The notes: generated from the sequence alone by a model not told the origin. A stretch of DNA of 64,000 nt from Palaemon carinicauda (GCF_036898095.1 NC_090750.1:94763412-94827411), one strand, 5' to 3'. Counted from the first letter of the stretch, positions 1 to 10,190 are shown. Translations and numbers: made by a program.

Positions 1-243
1 GGTGTTGAGAAGAGCCTTCCACCATCGTTACTAGAGTCCTGTATCCCTCCCAGGAGAGAGCCGAAGGACTCGGAGACTTTGCCTAAGTCTTAGGCAAGGA
101 TCAGACAGGAGCCAGCCAGACCCTCGGAGAAAGTCCACGATTCCCCCCAGGAAGAGCCTCTGGGGTCAGGAGACTTTGCTGCTAGCCCTTCGGGAGGAGA
201 GCTTCAAGAGTCAGAACATGCGTTCTGGCAAGTTCTGACCCTC

Positions 244-845
244 TTGAGAAATCTCACCGGGTTTCCGGACCCAGAGATCCCCCCTCGTGAGGGCAAGGAC
301 ACGGTCTTGGACCGAGTCTACGATACCCAGAAGCCTTCTAGGGCCAGTGCAGCTTTGCCCTGGTCACAGGGGGTGAAGAGTGCCAGTGACAAGGTCAAAG
401 GCCAGCTCTCTGAGCTTGTCGCCTCCAGCAAGTCCAGCACCGGTAACAAGCTCCTCCCTCCTCCTCGAGTCCATCAGAGGAAGTACTTTGAGATCTTGGA
501 GGAGACATGTTTAGCTCTTCCTTTGCACCATTTTCTGGAAGAGCTTACCGGGGGAGTCCCTCTCGAGAGACTCTCCAACCGGCACGTCTCGTATTCGGCA
601 ACAGAGATCTTAAGCCAGAAGGTTGCGAAGTGTGCCATGCAGGCAGTCTCGTGGCTGGATATCTGGCTAGGGTCTCTGGGCATCCTGGTGCGATCTGAGG
701 ACTTGTCCAAGGAAAGCACCAGGAGGGCATTGGAGACCTTTTTGCTTTCAGGCACGCGGGCCATCGAGTTTCTAGCCCACCAAGTCTCGAGCTTGTGGGC
801 TAACACGATCCTGAAACGACGGGAAGCAGTGGCTGAGAGATTCGA
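244..845 (+). pseudogene. DIRS-A gag-like fragment
   Basis: Open reading frame of about 200 codons related to the gag region at 43195-43863. Shared blocks include RKYFEILEE/RRYFEIIGE, LALPLHH and SEDLSKESTR followed by METFLLSGT-like residues. Gag would coat the element RNA; no zinc knuckle is visible in this part. The frame then runs straight into recombinase sequence in a different register (end near 912), because the middle of the element has been deleted. The true N terminus lies to the left of the listed ATG-like start or outside the window. Assignment to gag rests on position in the other copies, not on a recognised domain. Confidence 0.7.
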
Positions 846-1309
846 TCAAAAGGTCTGGGAGTGCCGGACCCTCGGTTCGACTCTTTCCAGGTTTCGAGTC
901 TTCGTTCTGTAACAGATGACCCAGACCATCTACTGTGCCCAGTAAGGAGTCTGAGGCTGTATCTTAAGAGAACAGCTGCAGTTTGTCCCCAGGTGCAAGC
1001 CTTGTTTGTGAGCACCGGGAGAACGAAGAGGAGGGTCACCAAGAATACCATCTCGGCCTGGATTCGCAAGGTGATACATCTATCCTTGAATCCTGACCCT
1101 CCTCCGTCACATCGGCCTAGAGCACATGATGTTAGGGGCGTAGCTACGTCCCTGGCTTTCAAGAAAAACTATTCAGTGATGCAGGTCCTGCAAGCTGGGG
1201 TGCGGAAGCGTCAGACGACCTTCACAGCCCACTACCTGCAAGACGTGACACACAGGAGACTCGATACGTTCTCTATCGGCCCTGTGGTAGCTGCACAACA
1301 GCTGGTCTA
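846..1309 (+). pseudogene. DIRS-A tyrosine recombinase, C-terminal fragment
   Basis: The frame 861-1310 encodes the C-terminal catalytic part of a DIRS tyrosine recombinase. It shows LCPVRSLRLYL, the H-x-x-R box as RAHDVRGVATSLAF and the nucleophile region as FTAHYLQDV. The upstream catalytic arginine box (ASAKRVSEL in the copy near 14650) is missing, removed by the deletion that joined gag to this fragment. The enzyme would cut and rejoin DNA to integrate the circular cDNA. It ends at TAA just after QQLV, as in the copies ending near 15226, 23134 and 47118. Nonfunctional because half the catalytic core is missing. Confidence 0.85.
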
Positions 1310-1789
1310 AACCTCAGGCTCCTTATTGGACAGGTAGCAGAGGGTTGAGGGCATTGTTACCCAGTCTTAGTCTGCATGAATGAAAAGGTTTGTCTGGCCC
1401 TTATTCTTTTCTTCATCCTCTCCTCCCTTGGAGAAAGCAGCATCCTGGGTTCTCTGCACAGCTGACCTCAAACCACTGCAGGTAAACCATGCTTCCTTGT
1501 GTTCCTAGTATTAAGGTTAATATTGTCACGTCCCCATACCCTAACGAGGTGGTATTGGGAGTCCTAGCCTAGAATTCCATCTGAAGAACTCCAGGTCAAC
1601 TTCCTAGGACGTGTCACACTACTTACCTTCACACACAGCTTATGTAGGCCGCAGCAATTGCACAGCAAATGCTAGTGAGGCGCAGGGACTCCTTATTATT
1701 GAGTACTTACACACTCAAATATCGAGTCCCCGGGCAAAGCCAAAGCCAGTACTGGCCGGGACTTACCACCCTTCCTAAGGGGGGAGTCA
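1310..1789 (+). other. DIRS-A 3' untranslated region
   Basis: No gene. The stretch matches the sequence after the recombinase stop in the other DIRS-A copies (15226-15702, 37025-37509, 47119-47605). Shared landmarks are the block with AAACCATGCTTCCTTGTG near 1480-1500 and the CCCCATACCCT block near 1530. Confidence 0.75.
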
Positions 1790-2140
1790 CCCATATTAAA
1801 TAGCGTGGTTTGTATTTCAGTTACGGAACAAATGATAAATTCGTAGGTAATTTGTATTTTTCCTAACTATACAAACCTTTGCTATTTAATCAAACTTGCC
1901 CGCCAGCCCTGTCCCCCGTGAAGTCCTACCTCTAAGCAAAGTGAAGTATTCACAGGTGTGTGTGAGGGCGGTGGGTAGCAAGCTACCCCTCCCTACCCCC
2001 CTCTAACTAGCGGTGGGGTAGTAAACCCTTGTTAAAAATCTAATGGCTCGTCATTTCAGCTACGCCGAAGTAATTACCCATATTAAATAGCTAAGGTTTG
2101 TATAGTTAGGAAAAATACAAATTACCTACGAATTTGTCAT
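1790..2140 (+). repeat. DIRS-A internal complementary region and right inverted terminal repeat
   Basis: 1790-1890 is the internal complementary region. Its first half is the reverse complement of the element's left end (GTTTGTATTTC..GTTACGGAACAAAT) and its second half is the reverse complement of the right end. 1870-2140 is the right inverted repeat, complementary to the left terminal region seen at 40090-40270 and ending GAATTTGTCAT. In DIRS elements the ICR is thought to template closure of the circular DNA. Confidence 0.8.
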
Positions 2141-2151
2141 CTTTCTCTAAA

Positions 2152-3305
2152 TTTTTTTTTGGGCTCAAGCCATGTCGTCCTGATGGAAGGTTCCTATTGG
2201 TAGCTTTCTAAGGGATATTTGGTTACAGTGATATTCCCAGAGAATTAAGCTTTAGGTCTCCATAATTTTAACTCCTGGCACGAATATCCTTAAAATTTCT
2301 CTTAAGGATATTGCGCATTATCAGGGGATGTATATCTTGATATGACACATAGCAATCTTCACCCCGAATAGCGTTTACGCTTCGAGGGGGAAAAGTGGCA
2401 AAATAGAAGAGGATCCGTTATCAAGGTTACCTTTCCTCCCGTACTACTATTGAGTATCTAGATGGCGCTTATTCCTATTTTTGTAGCAGTTTCGCACGGT
2501 GGTTTTCCCTGTTGCTCTAACGTTTGTGCCCGATATTCAAGGATTTATAATGCAATCTCCAACTTCTTCTGCTTTTATTCTTTACAGTGTATAATTTTTA
2601 GCTCCTGCTTCACAGTGAAATTAGAGTAATTTTCAGTGTTTGGAGCTTCGCCGATCACCGGATGGGCCATGGGCACTGTCGTTCATAACGCATGTGTTAT
2701 TTAGTTAGCTGAACGACATTCCCAGTTGTAATAGCGTGAACATTTGTGAAGCTATTCAATTAACGGATTTTGAGCGAAGCGAAAAATTTATTTTTAGGTG
2801 AGATCGCCATGTCGTCCTGATGGAAGTTCCTAAGGTAGCTTCAAAAGGATATGTTATATACTACAATGATATTCCCAGAGAATTACCCTTCAGGTCCCAG
2901 AATTCTAACTCCTGGAGCGAATATCCTTAAAATTTTCTCAAGGATATCGCATAATATCAGAGGACGCATTTTTGAAATGTCACATAGCAATCTCTACCCC
3001 AAATAGCGTTAACGCTTCGAGGGGGACGTAGCAAAGAATAGAAGGGGGCCGTAACAAGGTTACCCCCGTTCCCGTACTACTATTGACCACCACCCCAGCG
3101 CCATTCCCAGGATGGCGGACATTCCTTGTAGCATTGAGCGTGGAGCTACAGATACAGTATGTCAGGGAGGGAACTGTGAAGATGTTTTCTTTTAAGAAAG
3201 AAGGGTAGCTCCATCAGGACGACATGGCGATCTCACCCAAAAATAGATTTTTTGCTTCGCTCAAAATCTGTTTTTTGGGCTCAAGCCATGTCGTCCTGAT
3301 GGAAG
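2152..3305. repeat. Non-coding composite foldback / direct-repeat element
   Basis: No coding capacity. A direct repeat with T-run then GGGCTCAAGCCATGTCGTCC occurs at 2155-2189 and 3271-3305. A longer diverged direct repeat of about 280 bp lies at 2167-2456 and 2808-3088; landmarks are CCCAGAGAATTA, CACATAGCAATCT and CGTACTACTATTGA. Arms of about 60 bp at 2764-2823 and 3211-3270 are inverted and nearly perfect, with CCATGTCGTCCTGATGG at their inner end. This is a terminal-repeat or foldback element of unknown class. It begins a few bases after the end of DIRS-A copy A0, so one may have inserted next to the other. Confidence 0.6.
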
Positions 3306-4039
3306 TATACCATAGCATTAATGTATCTGTGGATTTTCATCAGTGCCTTAACCTTGGGACAACCTTTCTATGATCATTTGGATCAATCGAGACAAATGAC
3401 GTTACCGTTATCCGTCATTATCACTTATCATCTCCGATGTTAGTGCTTCCTACCCCCTACAGGGAAGAATCATTTTAGACGGTAGAAAGGGGGGTCTCAA
3501 GGTAAGCATACATTGTATGGACAAACATAAGAATACACCAGATGAACAAACCATCTCGTAGTTTGTGAAAATTACCAAATACTTAACAGTGTTTCTTAAT
3601 TCCATTGTTTGTGAGCATACAAATATATAAAAGTACATACTCTGGACTATAAACATGCAATTGTCGGGCAAGTTAGGACGCAATTACATTCTAATAGACG
3701 TTTACTAGTAAGTAAAACGAGTGTAGCATGATAACGGAACTATACATGTAACCTGTACAGAGATTATCTTGCTTTCTTGGAAAGCAAGAAATGATGAGTG
3801 CCACTCTCAGATTGAAGAGAATTAAAGACAAATTCTCTTCATAATTCCTGTACTGGTTACTTTTATCGGCACTGTGTACTACGTACACCAGCACTAGTGC
3901 CATCTGTATAATTCCACACCTGGGATTTTGAACAGAGCTAGTGTCACCATGGTAACACTTGATCAAAGGAGGTCACACCCTAAGAGGGATGACCTCTTCT
4001 CCCTTTAATTGACAGTCCCAGTCAATTAGCTGGTTAAGT
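3306..4039. other. Unassigned AT-rich stretch, probable DIRS-B 3' flank
   Basis: No gene that can be supported. The short open frames here (3450-3683 and 3691-3966, minus strand) have no recognisable domain and look random. The stretch follows the recombinase gene of the minus-strand DIRS-B element, so it probably holds that element's 3' untranslated region. I could not locate the terminal repeat. Confidence 0.4.
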
Positions 4040-4165
4040 ATTCTACCCGACGTCACCACATACTGCTTCAGATCATGGACTTGATTAGCATAGTGTTTGT
4101 AGAACACTGTGGATGATTCTCACCCAGTATATGTGCGAGGACATTTGAAGTCCAAACCATTGACT
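4040..4165 (-). repeat. Degenerate tandem copy of the DIRS-B recombinase C-terminal segment
   Basis: On the plus strand, 4040-4165 repeats the content of about 4190-4320. Shared pieces include CATAGTGTTTGTA(G/A)AACACT, GGATGATT and CCAGT(A/G)TATG. The unit covers the codons around the catalytic tyrosine (FYKHYAK in the intact gene). Scattered substitutions and small indels break its reading frame. It lies just after the stop codon of the open recombinase gene, so it is an old local duplication of the gene's end. Confidence 0.65.
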
Positions 4166-4179
4166 GTCTATAACAGTAA

Positions 4180-6003
4180 TTAGGGGGCAGGTTTTAATAT
4201 GCTACCTGCCGCCGCTACATAGTGTTTCAGTTCATGTACCTGCTTCGCATAGTGTTTGTAAAACACTCTGGATGATTTCCATCCAGTGTATGAACGAAGA
4301 CGCTCAAAGTCCATATACTGAAAGAAGTTCAGTGATGAAGCAATCTTTCTCGGATCATGACCTGCGGTAGTACTGTCAGGATTCGCTCTACTAATAAAGT
4401 AGGTGAGCTTCGCCCTCAGTTGTTTTAGGGATAAATTTGATCCAGAGGTTTCTCCTTTAAAGAGCTGTCCTCCCCTGAAGTCTGAAGTTCTATGAAGATA
4501 GACCTTTAGAGACACTACCGGACATAAAGAGACATCTTCCTTCAGAGGGCAGATTCTCCAGGGACCCCACCTCTTAGTGGGTAGCTCGTTTTTAGCGAGA
4601 AAGGATGGATCAGGAAATAGATTCAGTTCTCCCACTTCCGTGAACTGAATGTGACCCTCATCTCTGGATAGGGCCACTATTTCACTAACTCTAGCCCCGG
4701 AGGCGATAGCGAACAGAAAAATAACCTTTTGGGTTAGATCCTTAAGCGAACAATCTTCTTTGTTCAAGGATGAGGCATAATGTAGGACCTTGTCCAAAGA
4801 CCAAGAGATGGGCTTTGGTGGTGCAGCAGGCCTAAGCCTCGCACATGCCTTCGGGATCTTATTAAAGATCTCGTTCGCCAAGTCTATTTGAAAGGCATAT
4901 AGAAGAGTTCTAGTCAAGGCTGACTTGCACGTAGTTATCGTGTTGGCCGCCAAACCCTGGTTATGAAGATGGATAAAGAAGGACATGCAGAAGTTCATTG
5001 AAATCTCTCTCGGTCCTTTTGCTTTTACGAAAGCAACCCACTTTTTCCATGATGACTCATATTGTCTTCTAGTTGACTTAGACTTGTATTCCTCTAAGAA
5101 TTCTATATTGCCTTTTGAGATCCCAAATCTTTTCTTAACCGCTAGAGCAAGAAAATCATGCAATGAAGGGTTTGGGTTCTCTATAATAAATCGAAGGCAA
5201 TTAATCTCTGAACCTTCTGGAGTTGTCCCGCCTGGAAGGATCTCAGCATGTTGAGGACTCTCAGCAGGTAATTGGACGGGATGAACTGGAAATCCTAAGT
5301 CTATCCCTTCCATTTCAGAGACATGATGTTTATGATTTAAATTAGAGGATCCTCGTATGGGGCTACATATCAAGGTAGTTCCTTGACAGCGCTCGTAATG
5401 AAGAGGTCGGATTGCAGTTCGGGGACTTGTTCCCATCTGGGAGAGAATAGGTCTGCGTCCGTGGACCATTCTAACTCTATCAGCCTGAGCCTGAGTAGAG
5501 CATCCACTGTCACATTGCGGATTGGTTGTATGTGAACTGCTGACAGGTGCCATCCCTTTAGGTAAGGGATGGCTAACTACACTTAAACTGTATGAGATGT
5601 TTCTTAGCATCGTCGATTGCAGCGTCTCGTTATCGCTTCGGAGTCCCAGATCAGCTGTAGACAATCTGATCTGCTTGGAGAGAGTTTCCCTACTCATGAC
5701 TGGACCAACATGGTCTTGGGATTTTCGGGCTTTGACCTTTGTTAGGAAAGCGATTAAGGAAGGACCGCTATTGGTCTTTTTAGGCCTCTTCGAGCGTTTG
5801 ATGCTTGTTTTCTCCAGGTTCCCAGCGCATCTTGCAGCCGTGCTCTTAGCACAGGGCCTACCTTTATTGCGAACTGGAGAGAGAACAGGGTTCCTCCCAG
5901 TTCTCGTTTTGGGAATCTGAAAATTATCTTTCATCCACGATGTTCCGGGGACCGGATAATTTCTTCGGATGTTCATAGACCAGCCACCTTGGGTGCTGCC
6001 CAC
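4180..6003 (-). CDS. DIRS-B tyrosine recombinase (YR), open frame
   Basis: The minus-strand frame is 607 codons. Only the part from about 5230 down to 4180 is the recombinase; upstream codons overlap the RT-RNase H gene in another register, as is usual in DIRS elements. The recombinase begins with NCLRFIIENPNP and a SAM-like N-terminal DNA-binding part (STRRQYESSWKKWVAF). The catalytic core carries arginine in ASGARVSEIVAL (near 4690), H-x-x-R in AGHDPRKIASSL (near 4358-4369) and tyrosine in FYKHYAK (near 4246). All four hallmark residues are present and there is no stop. Role: integration of the circular DNA intermediate. The rest of the element is damaged, so it could act only on related copies. 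Start codon not assignable. Confidence 0.85.
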   Translation of the reverse strand: MGSTQGGWSMNIRRNYPVPGTSWMKDNFQIPKTRTGRNPVLSPVRNKGRPCAKSTAARCAGNLEKTSIKRSKRPKKTNSGPSLIAFLTKVKARKSQDHVGPVMSRETLSKQIRLSTADLGLRSDNETLQSTMLRNISYSLSVVSHPLPKGMAPVSSSHTTNPQCDSGCSTQAQADRVRMVHGRRPILSQMGTSPRTAIRPLHYERCQGTTLICSPIRGSSNLNHKHHVSEMEGIDLGFPVHPVQLPAESPQHAEILPGGTTPEGSEINCLRFIIENPNPSLHDFLALAVKKRFGISKGNIEFLEEYKSKSTRRQYESSWKKWVAFVKAKGPREISMNFCMSFFIHLHNQGLAANTITTCKSALTRTLLYAFQIDLANEIFNKIPKACARLRPAAPPKPISWSLDKVLHYASSLNKEDCSLKDLTQKVIFLFAIASGARVSEIVALSRDEGHIQFTEVGELNLFPDPSFLAKNELPTKRWGPWRICPLKEDVSLCPVVSLKVYLHRTSDFRGGQLFKGETSGSNLSLKQLRAKLTYFISRANPDSTTAGHDPRKIASSLNFFQYMDFERLRSYTGWKSSRVFYKHYAKQVHELKHYVAAAGSILKPAP

Positions 6004-6367
6004 CCCAGCCTCTTGTCCAGGAACATTGTTGCCTGAACCTTTCTTAGGCTTAAATATTGCATGACTGTGTCTGCCAATTTCATGAAGGCAGCTAGGACTC
6101 TGTCTAGTCTGACGAGTATCTTTCCTAGGAAGTGCGTTACTTTGTGTAACCTGAATCCCAGATAGGAGGGGAAAGGGTGATTGACTGGATGCTGCCGATA
6201 GATGATTTTCAGGTCTGGTAAGACTATAGGCACCCTTTTCTGCAGCGGGGTCCTTATGTTCAGGAGGATAAACCTCCTAGACTCGTTGTTTTATTTGAAC
6301 TTGTTGAGTGGCGACAAGTCCTGAATGAGTGGCGATAAGTCCTGAATGACTGAATTTTCTTGAGTCC
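5240..6367 (-). pseudogene. DIRS-B reverse transcriptase-RNase H remnant
   Basis: Minus-strand translation around 6233-5973 gives a decayed RT. HPVNHPFPSYLGFRL and FMKLADTVMQYL align with HIPVNRPLSSYLGFRL and FMKLADAVVQQL in the B' copy (58917-59306). The catalytic box YLDDWLVWA of B' is FLDKRLGWA here, so one aspartate of the metal-binding pair is gone. The N-terminal RT block is also garbled, and the RNase H part lies out of frame under the recombinase frame. The enzyme would copy element RNA to DNA; this one cannot. Confidence 0.75.
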
Positions 6368-7004
6368 TCATAAACACACAATGGCCTTCCCTGGAATTCG
6401 GTGGACTAAAGTTTCCTTACCACCTGTATGCTCTAGAGCTCTCAGGTAAACTCCTCCAGGAGGGTATTGGATAATCGGAGGAGTAGAGGAAATGGTGGTA
6501 GAGATATCTCCACCTCTCAACTTAGTCCCATCTTGATTAGGCCATGGACCCAAGGATCGAAGGTCCAGCGATCCTAAAGGAATCTCCCTCCTACTAGAAG
6601 CATTCCTATGCTTCGACTGATCAGTAGGAATCTTTTTTCGACCATCTGTCTGTGATGTCTCGGTCACTACAACTGTGGATCGTTGTTGAACCGCTCGAAA
6701 TGGATGTCCAGACCTCTCCATCTTCCTTTTAGGTTGGGGACCCACAACCTTAGAAGATTCTCTTTTTGAAAGGATGCCCCACTTTTGGAGAAGTCCTACT
6801 TTCTCCATGTAGACGTTCTTAATCGCTTCCTTGACTACCTCGTCTGGAAAGAAGTCTTTACCCCAGATGTTGGAAGATATTAGCTTTCTTGTATCGTGTT
6901 TCGCTGTTGCGTTAGCTAACACAAACTCCCTACATGTTCTTCTAGCCTTTATAAAGGCATAAAGGTCTTTTACCAAAGTAGCCATATGAATTTTGGCTGA
7001 AACC
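6368..7004 (-). pseudogene. DIRS-B gag, 3' part
   Basis: Minus-strand frame of about 205 codons with MATLVKDLYAFIKARRTCREFV, SSNIWGKDFFPDEVV and a basic tail. It matches B' gag around 58080-58640 (ATLLKDLYSFIKARRACREFV, SNIWGKDLFPSEVV). It is the continuation of the gag frame that stops at 10191. If the TTAA element between them is ignored, the codons join without a shift, reading DTPDML then KVSAKIHMATLVK. Gag would package the RNA. It is interrupted here and cannot make a full product. Confidence 0.8.
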
Positions 7005-7069
7005 TTAACCCTGGATAGGTACGGTCCTCGGACACCCCTTTAAGGGTATACTCGGACGCGAACGACCCC

Positions 7070-7980
7070 GACGCCAAAAAAAATTCTTGAAAAATCAGTT
7101 TTTGCAGTAACCTCCTTTTTTCTTTTGCCAAAAAAAACTTCAATGAATGCTTAAAACAACTGTATAGATAAATACTACTCATCTGCAGAAAAACTATTTA
7201 TTATAAATATTTTAAAAAATTAAGTAGAAAAAAAAAAAGACCTGACATAAAAATTCATAAAAAAAAAGTTTATACATATATACACAAATCCTTTTAGGAA
7301 TTGATTCTTGAATGTTTAGGACACATCTTGATGTATTTTGGATGAAGTCAGACCCATGGAGGTGAAGATCTGAAATGAGAAAAAAAGGGTAACTTTTTTT
7401 GGCCAAAAAAATTTGTCCAAATTTCATGAATTTTTTTGGGTACCCAAATGAAATAGGAAGTGGCTAATTTTTTTAGGGAATAAACATATGTTATCCTAAA
7501 ATAGATTTATGTAAAAAAATCTTCATTATTTTGTAAATTACATTTATATCAGGGGCCATATCTAAAGGTAATGTTTTGAGTACTTAGAAATTCCGTAAAA
7601 AAATACATATATTTAATATATAATATGATATTTATGCAGGTAAAAATATACCAAAATATCACAAATTCTATAGGGAACAAGAATATATATAGATAGGGCA
7701 GCTTACGCTTCGGATATGTCCACAAAATGGCCGCCAACCACACTGACTCAGACTCCCTAATCTGCCACTTGAAATGTAGGAAGGGTATGTCAATTTCAAG
7801 GTGTTATTTACTAATCTAATTATTATTGGATATGCATAAAAATTGTATGGTGGGTTGCTGGATAATTGTCGATTATTTTACGACTATAAAATTAAAATTC
7901 TGACCCAAAAAAATTTTTTTGAAGGGAAATAAAATCGAAAAAAAAAATGTAAAACAATATTTTAGCTAAAAAAATTTGAT
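7070..7980. other. AT-rich interior of the TTAA element
   Basis: No gene. A/T-rich sequence with many poly-A or poly-T runs (for example near 7220, 7260, 7380). Short open frames at 7212-7427 and 7549-7743 are low-complexity and not credible. Confidence 0.6.
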
Positions 7981-7984
7981 GATA

Positions 7985-9850
7985 TTCAATCAAAAAAAAA
8001 GTAAACAAAATTTTCCGACAAATAAACATCTAGAGGAATCATTACTCTGTGATAGTTCCTTAGTACGTAGTAATTTTGAAAGAATTGGGAAAAAACGAAA
8101 AAATGGCAATCACCGGAAAATCGAACACATACCTATATATACGCCATATCTGGCTAAAAAAAAGATAGGCATGGGTAGCCAGATCATCTAGAAACACTTT
8201 CCAACACTATAAAAATATAAGTTTTGCGACACTACTTGCCAATTCCTTACGGTAACATGACTAAGCAAAAAAATGCAAAACAAATAAGAAGGGGCACTCG
8301 AGGAAAAATGGCTAACATTCTAATATACGGCATTTCAGAAAAAAAAAATTCAGCCACGTGCTAGGCAAACCATCAAGGCACATTTTCCGACAAATAAACA
8401 TCTAAATGAATAATTACTCTGTGATAGTTCCTTAGTACGTAGTAATTTTGAAAGAAATGGGAAAAAACGAAAAAATGGCAATCACAGGAAAATCGAACAC
8501 ATACCTATATATACGCCATATCTGGCTAAAAAAAGAAGATAGGCATGGGTAGCCAGATCATCTAGAAACACTTTCCAACACTATAAAATTATAAGTTTTG
8601 CGACACTACTTGCCAATTCCTTACGGTAACATGACTAAGCAAAAAAATGCAAAACAAATAAAAAGGGGCACTCGTGGAAAAATGGCCATTCTAATATACG
8701 GCATTTCAGAAAAAAAAAATTTCAGCCACGTGCTAGGCAAACCATCAAGGCATATTTTCCGACAAATAAACATATAAATGAAATATTACTCTGTGATAGT
8801 TCCTTAGTACGAAGTAATTTTGAAAGAAATGGGAAAAAACGAAAAAATGGCAATCACAGGAAAATCGAACACATACTTATATATACGCCATATCTGGATA
8901 AAAAAAAAATAGGCATGGGTAGCCAGATCATCTAGAAACACTTTCCAACACTATAAAAATATAAGTTTTGCGACACTACTTGCCAATTCCTTACGGTAAC
9001 ATGACTAAGCAAAAAAATGCAAAACAAATAATAAGGGGCACTCGCGGAAAAATGCCCAACATTCTAATATACGGCATCTCAGATAAAAAAAAAGACATGC
9101 ACGTGTTAGCCCAACCATCAAGGCACACTTTCTAACACATAAACATGAAAAAAAATCAATAATATACGGCAATTCCTTACTACGTAGTAAATTTTTACAA
9201 ATATTGAAAAAAAACAGAAATTGGCAACCGCAGTTAAATACCCTATATACCAATAACTACGTCGTATCTGACAAAAACAAAATCACGCATGGGTAGCCAG
9301 ATCATCTAGACACACTTTCCAACACTAAAAAAGCAAAAGTTTTACGACACTATTTCGCAATATCTTACGGAAAAATGACTTGGCAAAAAAATGAAAAAAA
9401 ATGAAAAAGGGACACTCGCGGTAAAATGCCCGACATTCTAATATACGACATCTCAGATAAAAAAAAAGACATGCACGTGTTAGCCCAACCATCAAGGCAC
9501 ACTTTCTAACACATAAACATGAAAAAAAAATGAATAATATACGGCAATTCCTTACTACGTAGTAATTTTTACAAATATTGAAAAAAAAACAGAAATTGGT
9601 AACCGCAGTTAAATACCCAATATACCAATAACTACGTCGTATCTGACAAAAACAAAGTCATGCATGGGTAGCCAGATCATCTAGACACACTTTCCAACAC
9701 TAAACAAGCAAAAGTTTTACGACACTATTTGGCAATATCTTACGGAAAAATGACTTGGCAAAAAAATGAAAAAAAATGAAAAAGGGGCACTCGCGGTAAA
9801 ATGGTCCTCGTGGTGATGAACGACATTTTAACTAAAAAAAAAAACATGCA
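7985..9850. repeat. Tandem array of about 370-bp units inside the TTAA element
   Basis: Five units can be followed by the marker GGGTAGCCAGATCATCTAGA near 8173, 8547, 8914, 9291 and 9666, a spacing of roughly 367-377 bp. Other markers with the same spacing are ATTCTAATATACG(G/A)CAT and TTCCTTA(G/C)TACG(T/A)AGTAA. The first three units are very alike; the last two form a second, more diverged type. No coding capacity is shared between units. Confidence 0.85.
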
Positions 9851-10190
9851 CATGGTAGCCAAACAATCCAACAAGACTTTCCACAACTGATAACCTATAC
9901 AAGTTGCACCATTCTACGACAATTTCATAATACGTAATAACTTTGATAATTATGCAAACTACCCTAGAAGGGTAAACTCGGACGCGAACGACCCCGACGC
10001 GTCTCAGAAATCGGGGAAGGAGTACAGCTACAGCAATGCACATCTGGACACTACTAGAGCGTGTAGGGGAGACACCTCCTGCAGGTCGATCACCCACAAA
10101 TTCAGTCACGGGGGTGAGTCACGTGAGAAAAACCTGTTTTTTTTTGACGCTCGGGGTCGCAAACGACCCACCGTACCTATCCAGGGTTAA

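Larger units (their letters stand above)
1..2140 (+). mobile_element. DIRS-A copy A0, internally deleted, 5' end outside window
   Basis: Seen: the segment matches the DIRS-A copy at 40071-47955 in two separate blocks. The first (1 to about 845) is the late part of gag. The second (about 846-2140) is the end of the recombinase gene, the 3' untranslated region, the internal complementary region and the right inverted terminal repeat. RT, RNase H and the first part of the recombinase are missing. The right end is sharp: it finishes with GAATTTGTCAT at 2140, the same end as in the copies ending at 30554, 37859 and 47955. Family knowledge: DIRS elements move by a tyrosine recombinase and leave no target-site duplication. 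This copy is dead on its own. Confidence 0.85.
7005..10190. mobile_element. piggyBac-like TTAA element without transposase, 3.18 kb
   Basis: Seen: TTAA at 7005-7008 and 10187-10190 flank an element that begins CCCTGGATAGGTACGGT (7009) and ends with the reverse complement ACCGTACCTATCCAGGG (10186). That is a 17-bp perfect terminal inverted repeat. A subterminal motif, CTCGGACGCGAACGACCCCG, appears at 7050-7069 and near 9977-9996, and a related inverted form near 10150. TTAA target duplications and ends starting CCC are hallmarks of the piggyBac superfamily. Nothing inside resembles a DDD transposase; the interior is AT-rich and mostly a tandem array. It would need a transposase in trans. It sits inside DIRS-B gag. 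Confidence 0.85.

Noticed and set aside
2155..2190. CCTGATGGA motif suggesting a hammerhead ribozyme, as in Penelope-like terminal repeats
   Set aside because: The core would need CTGATGA with a matching GAAA arm. Here the motif is CTGATGG, and I could not find the paired stems.
3450..3966. Two minus-strand open frames of 77 and 91 codons
   Set aside because: No domain, no conservation with the other DIRS-B copy, AT-rich context; likely chance.
4180..5250. Phage or bacterial integrase acquired by horizontal transfer
   Set aside because: The recombinase lies behind a DIRS RT-RNase H in overlapping frames, with homologous copies of the whole element in the window.
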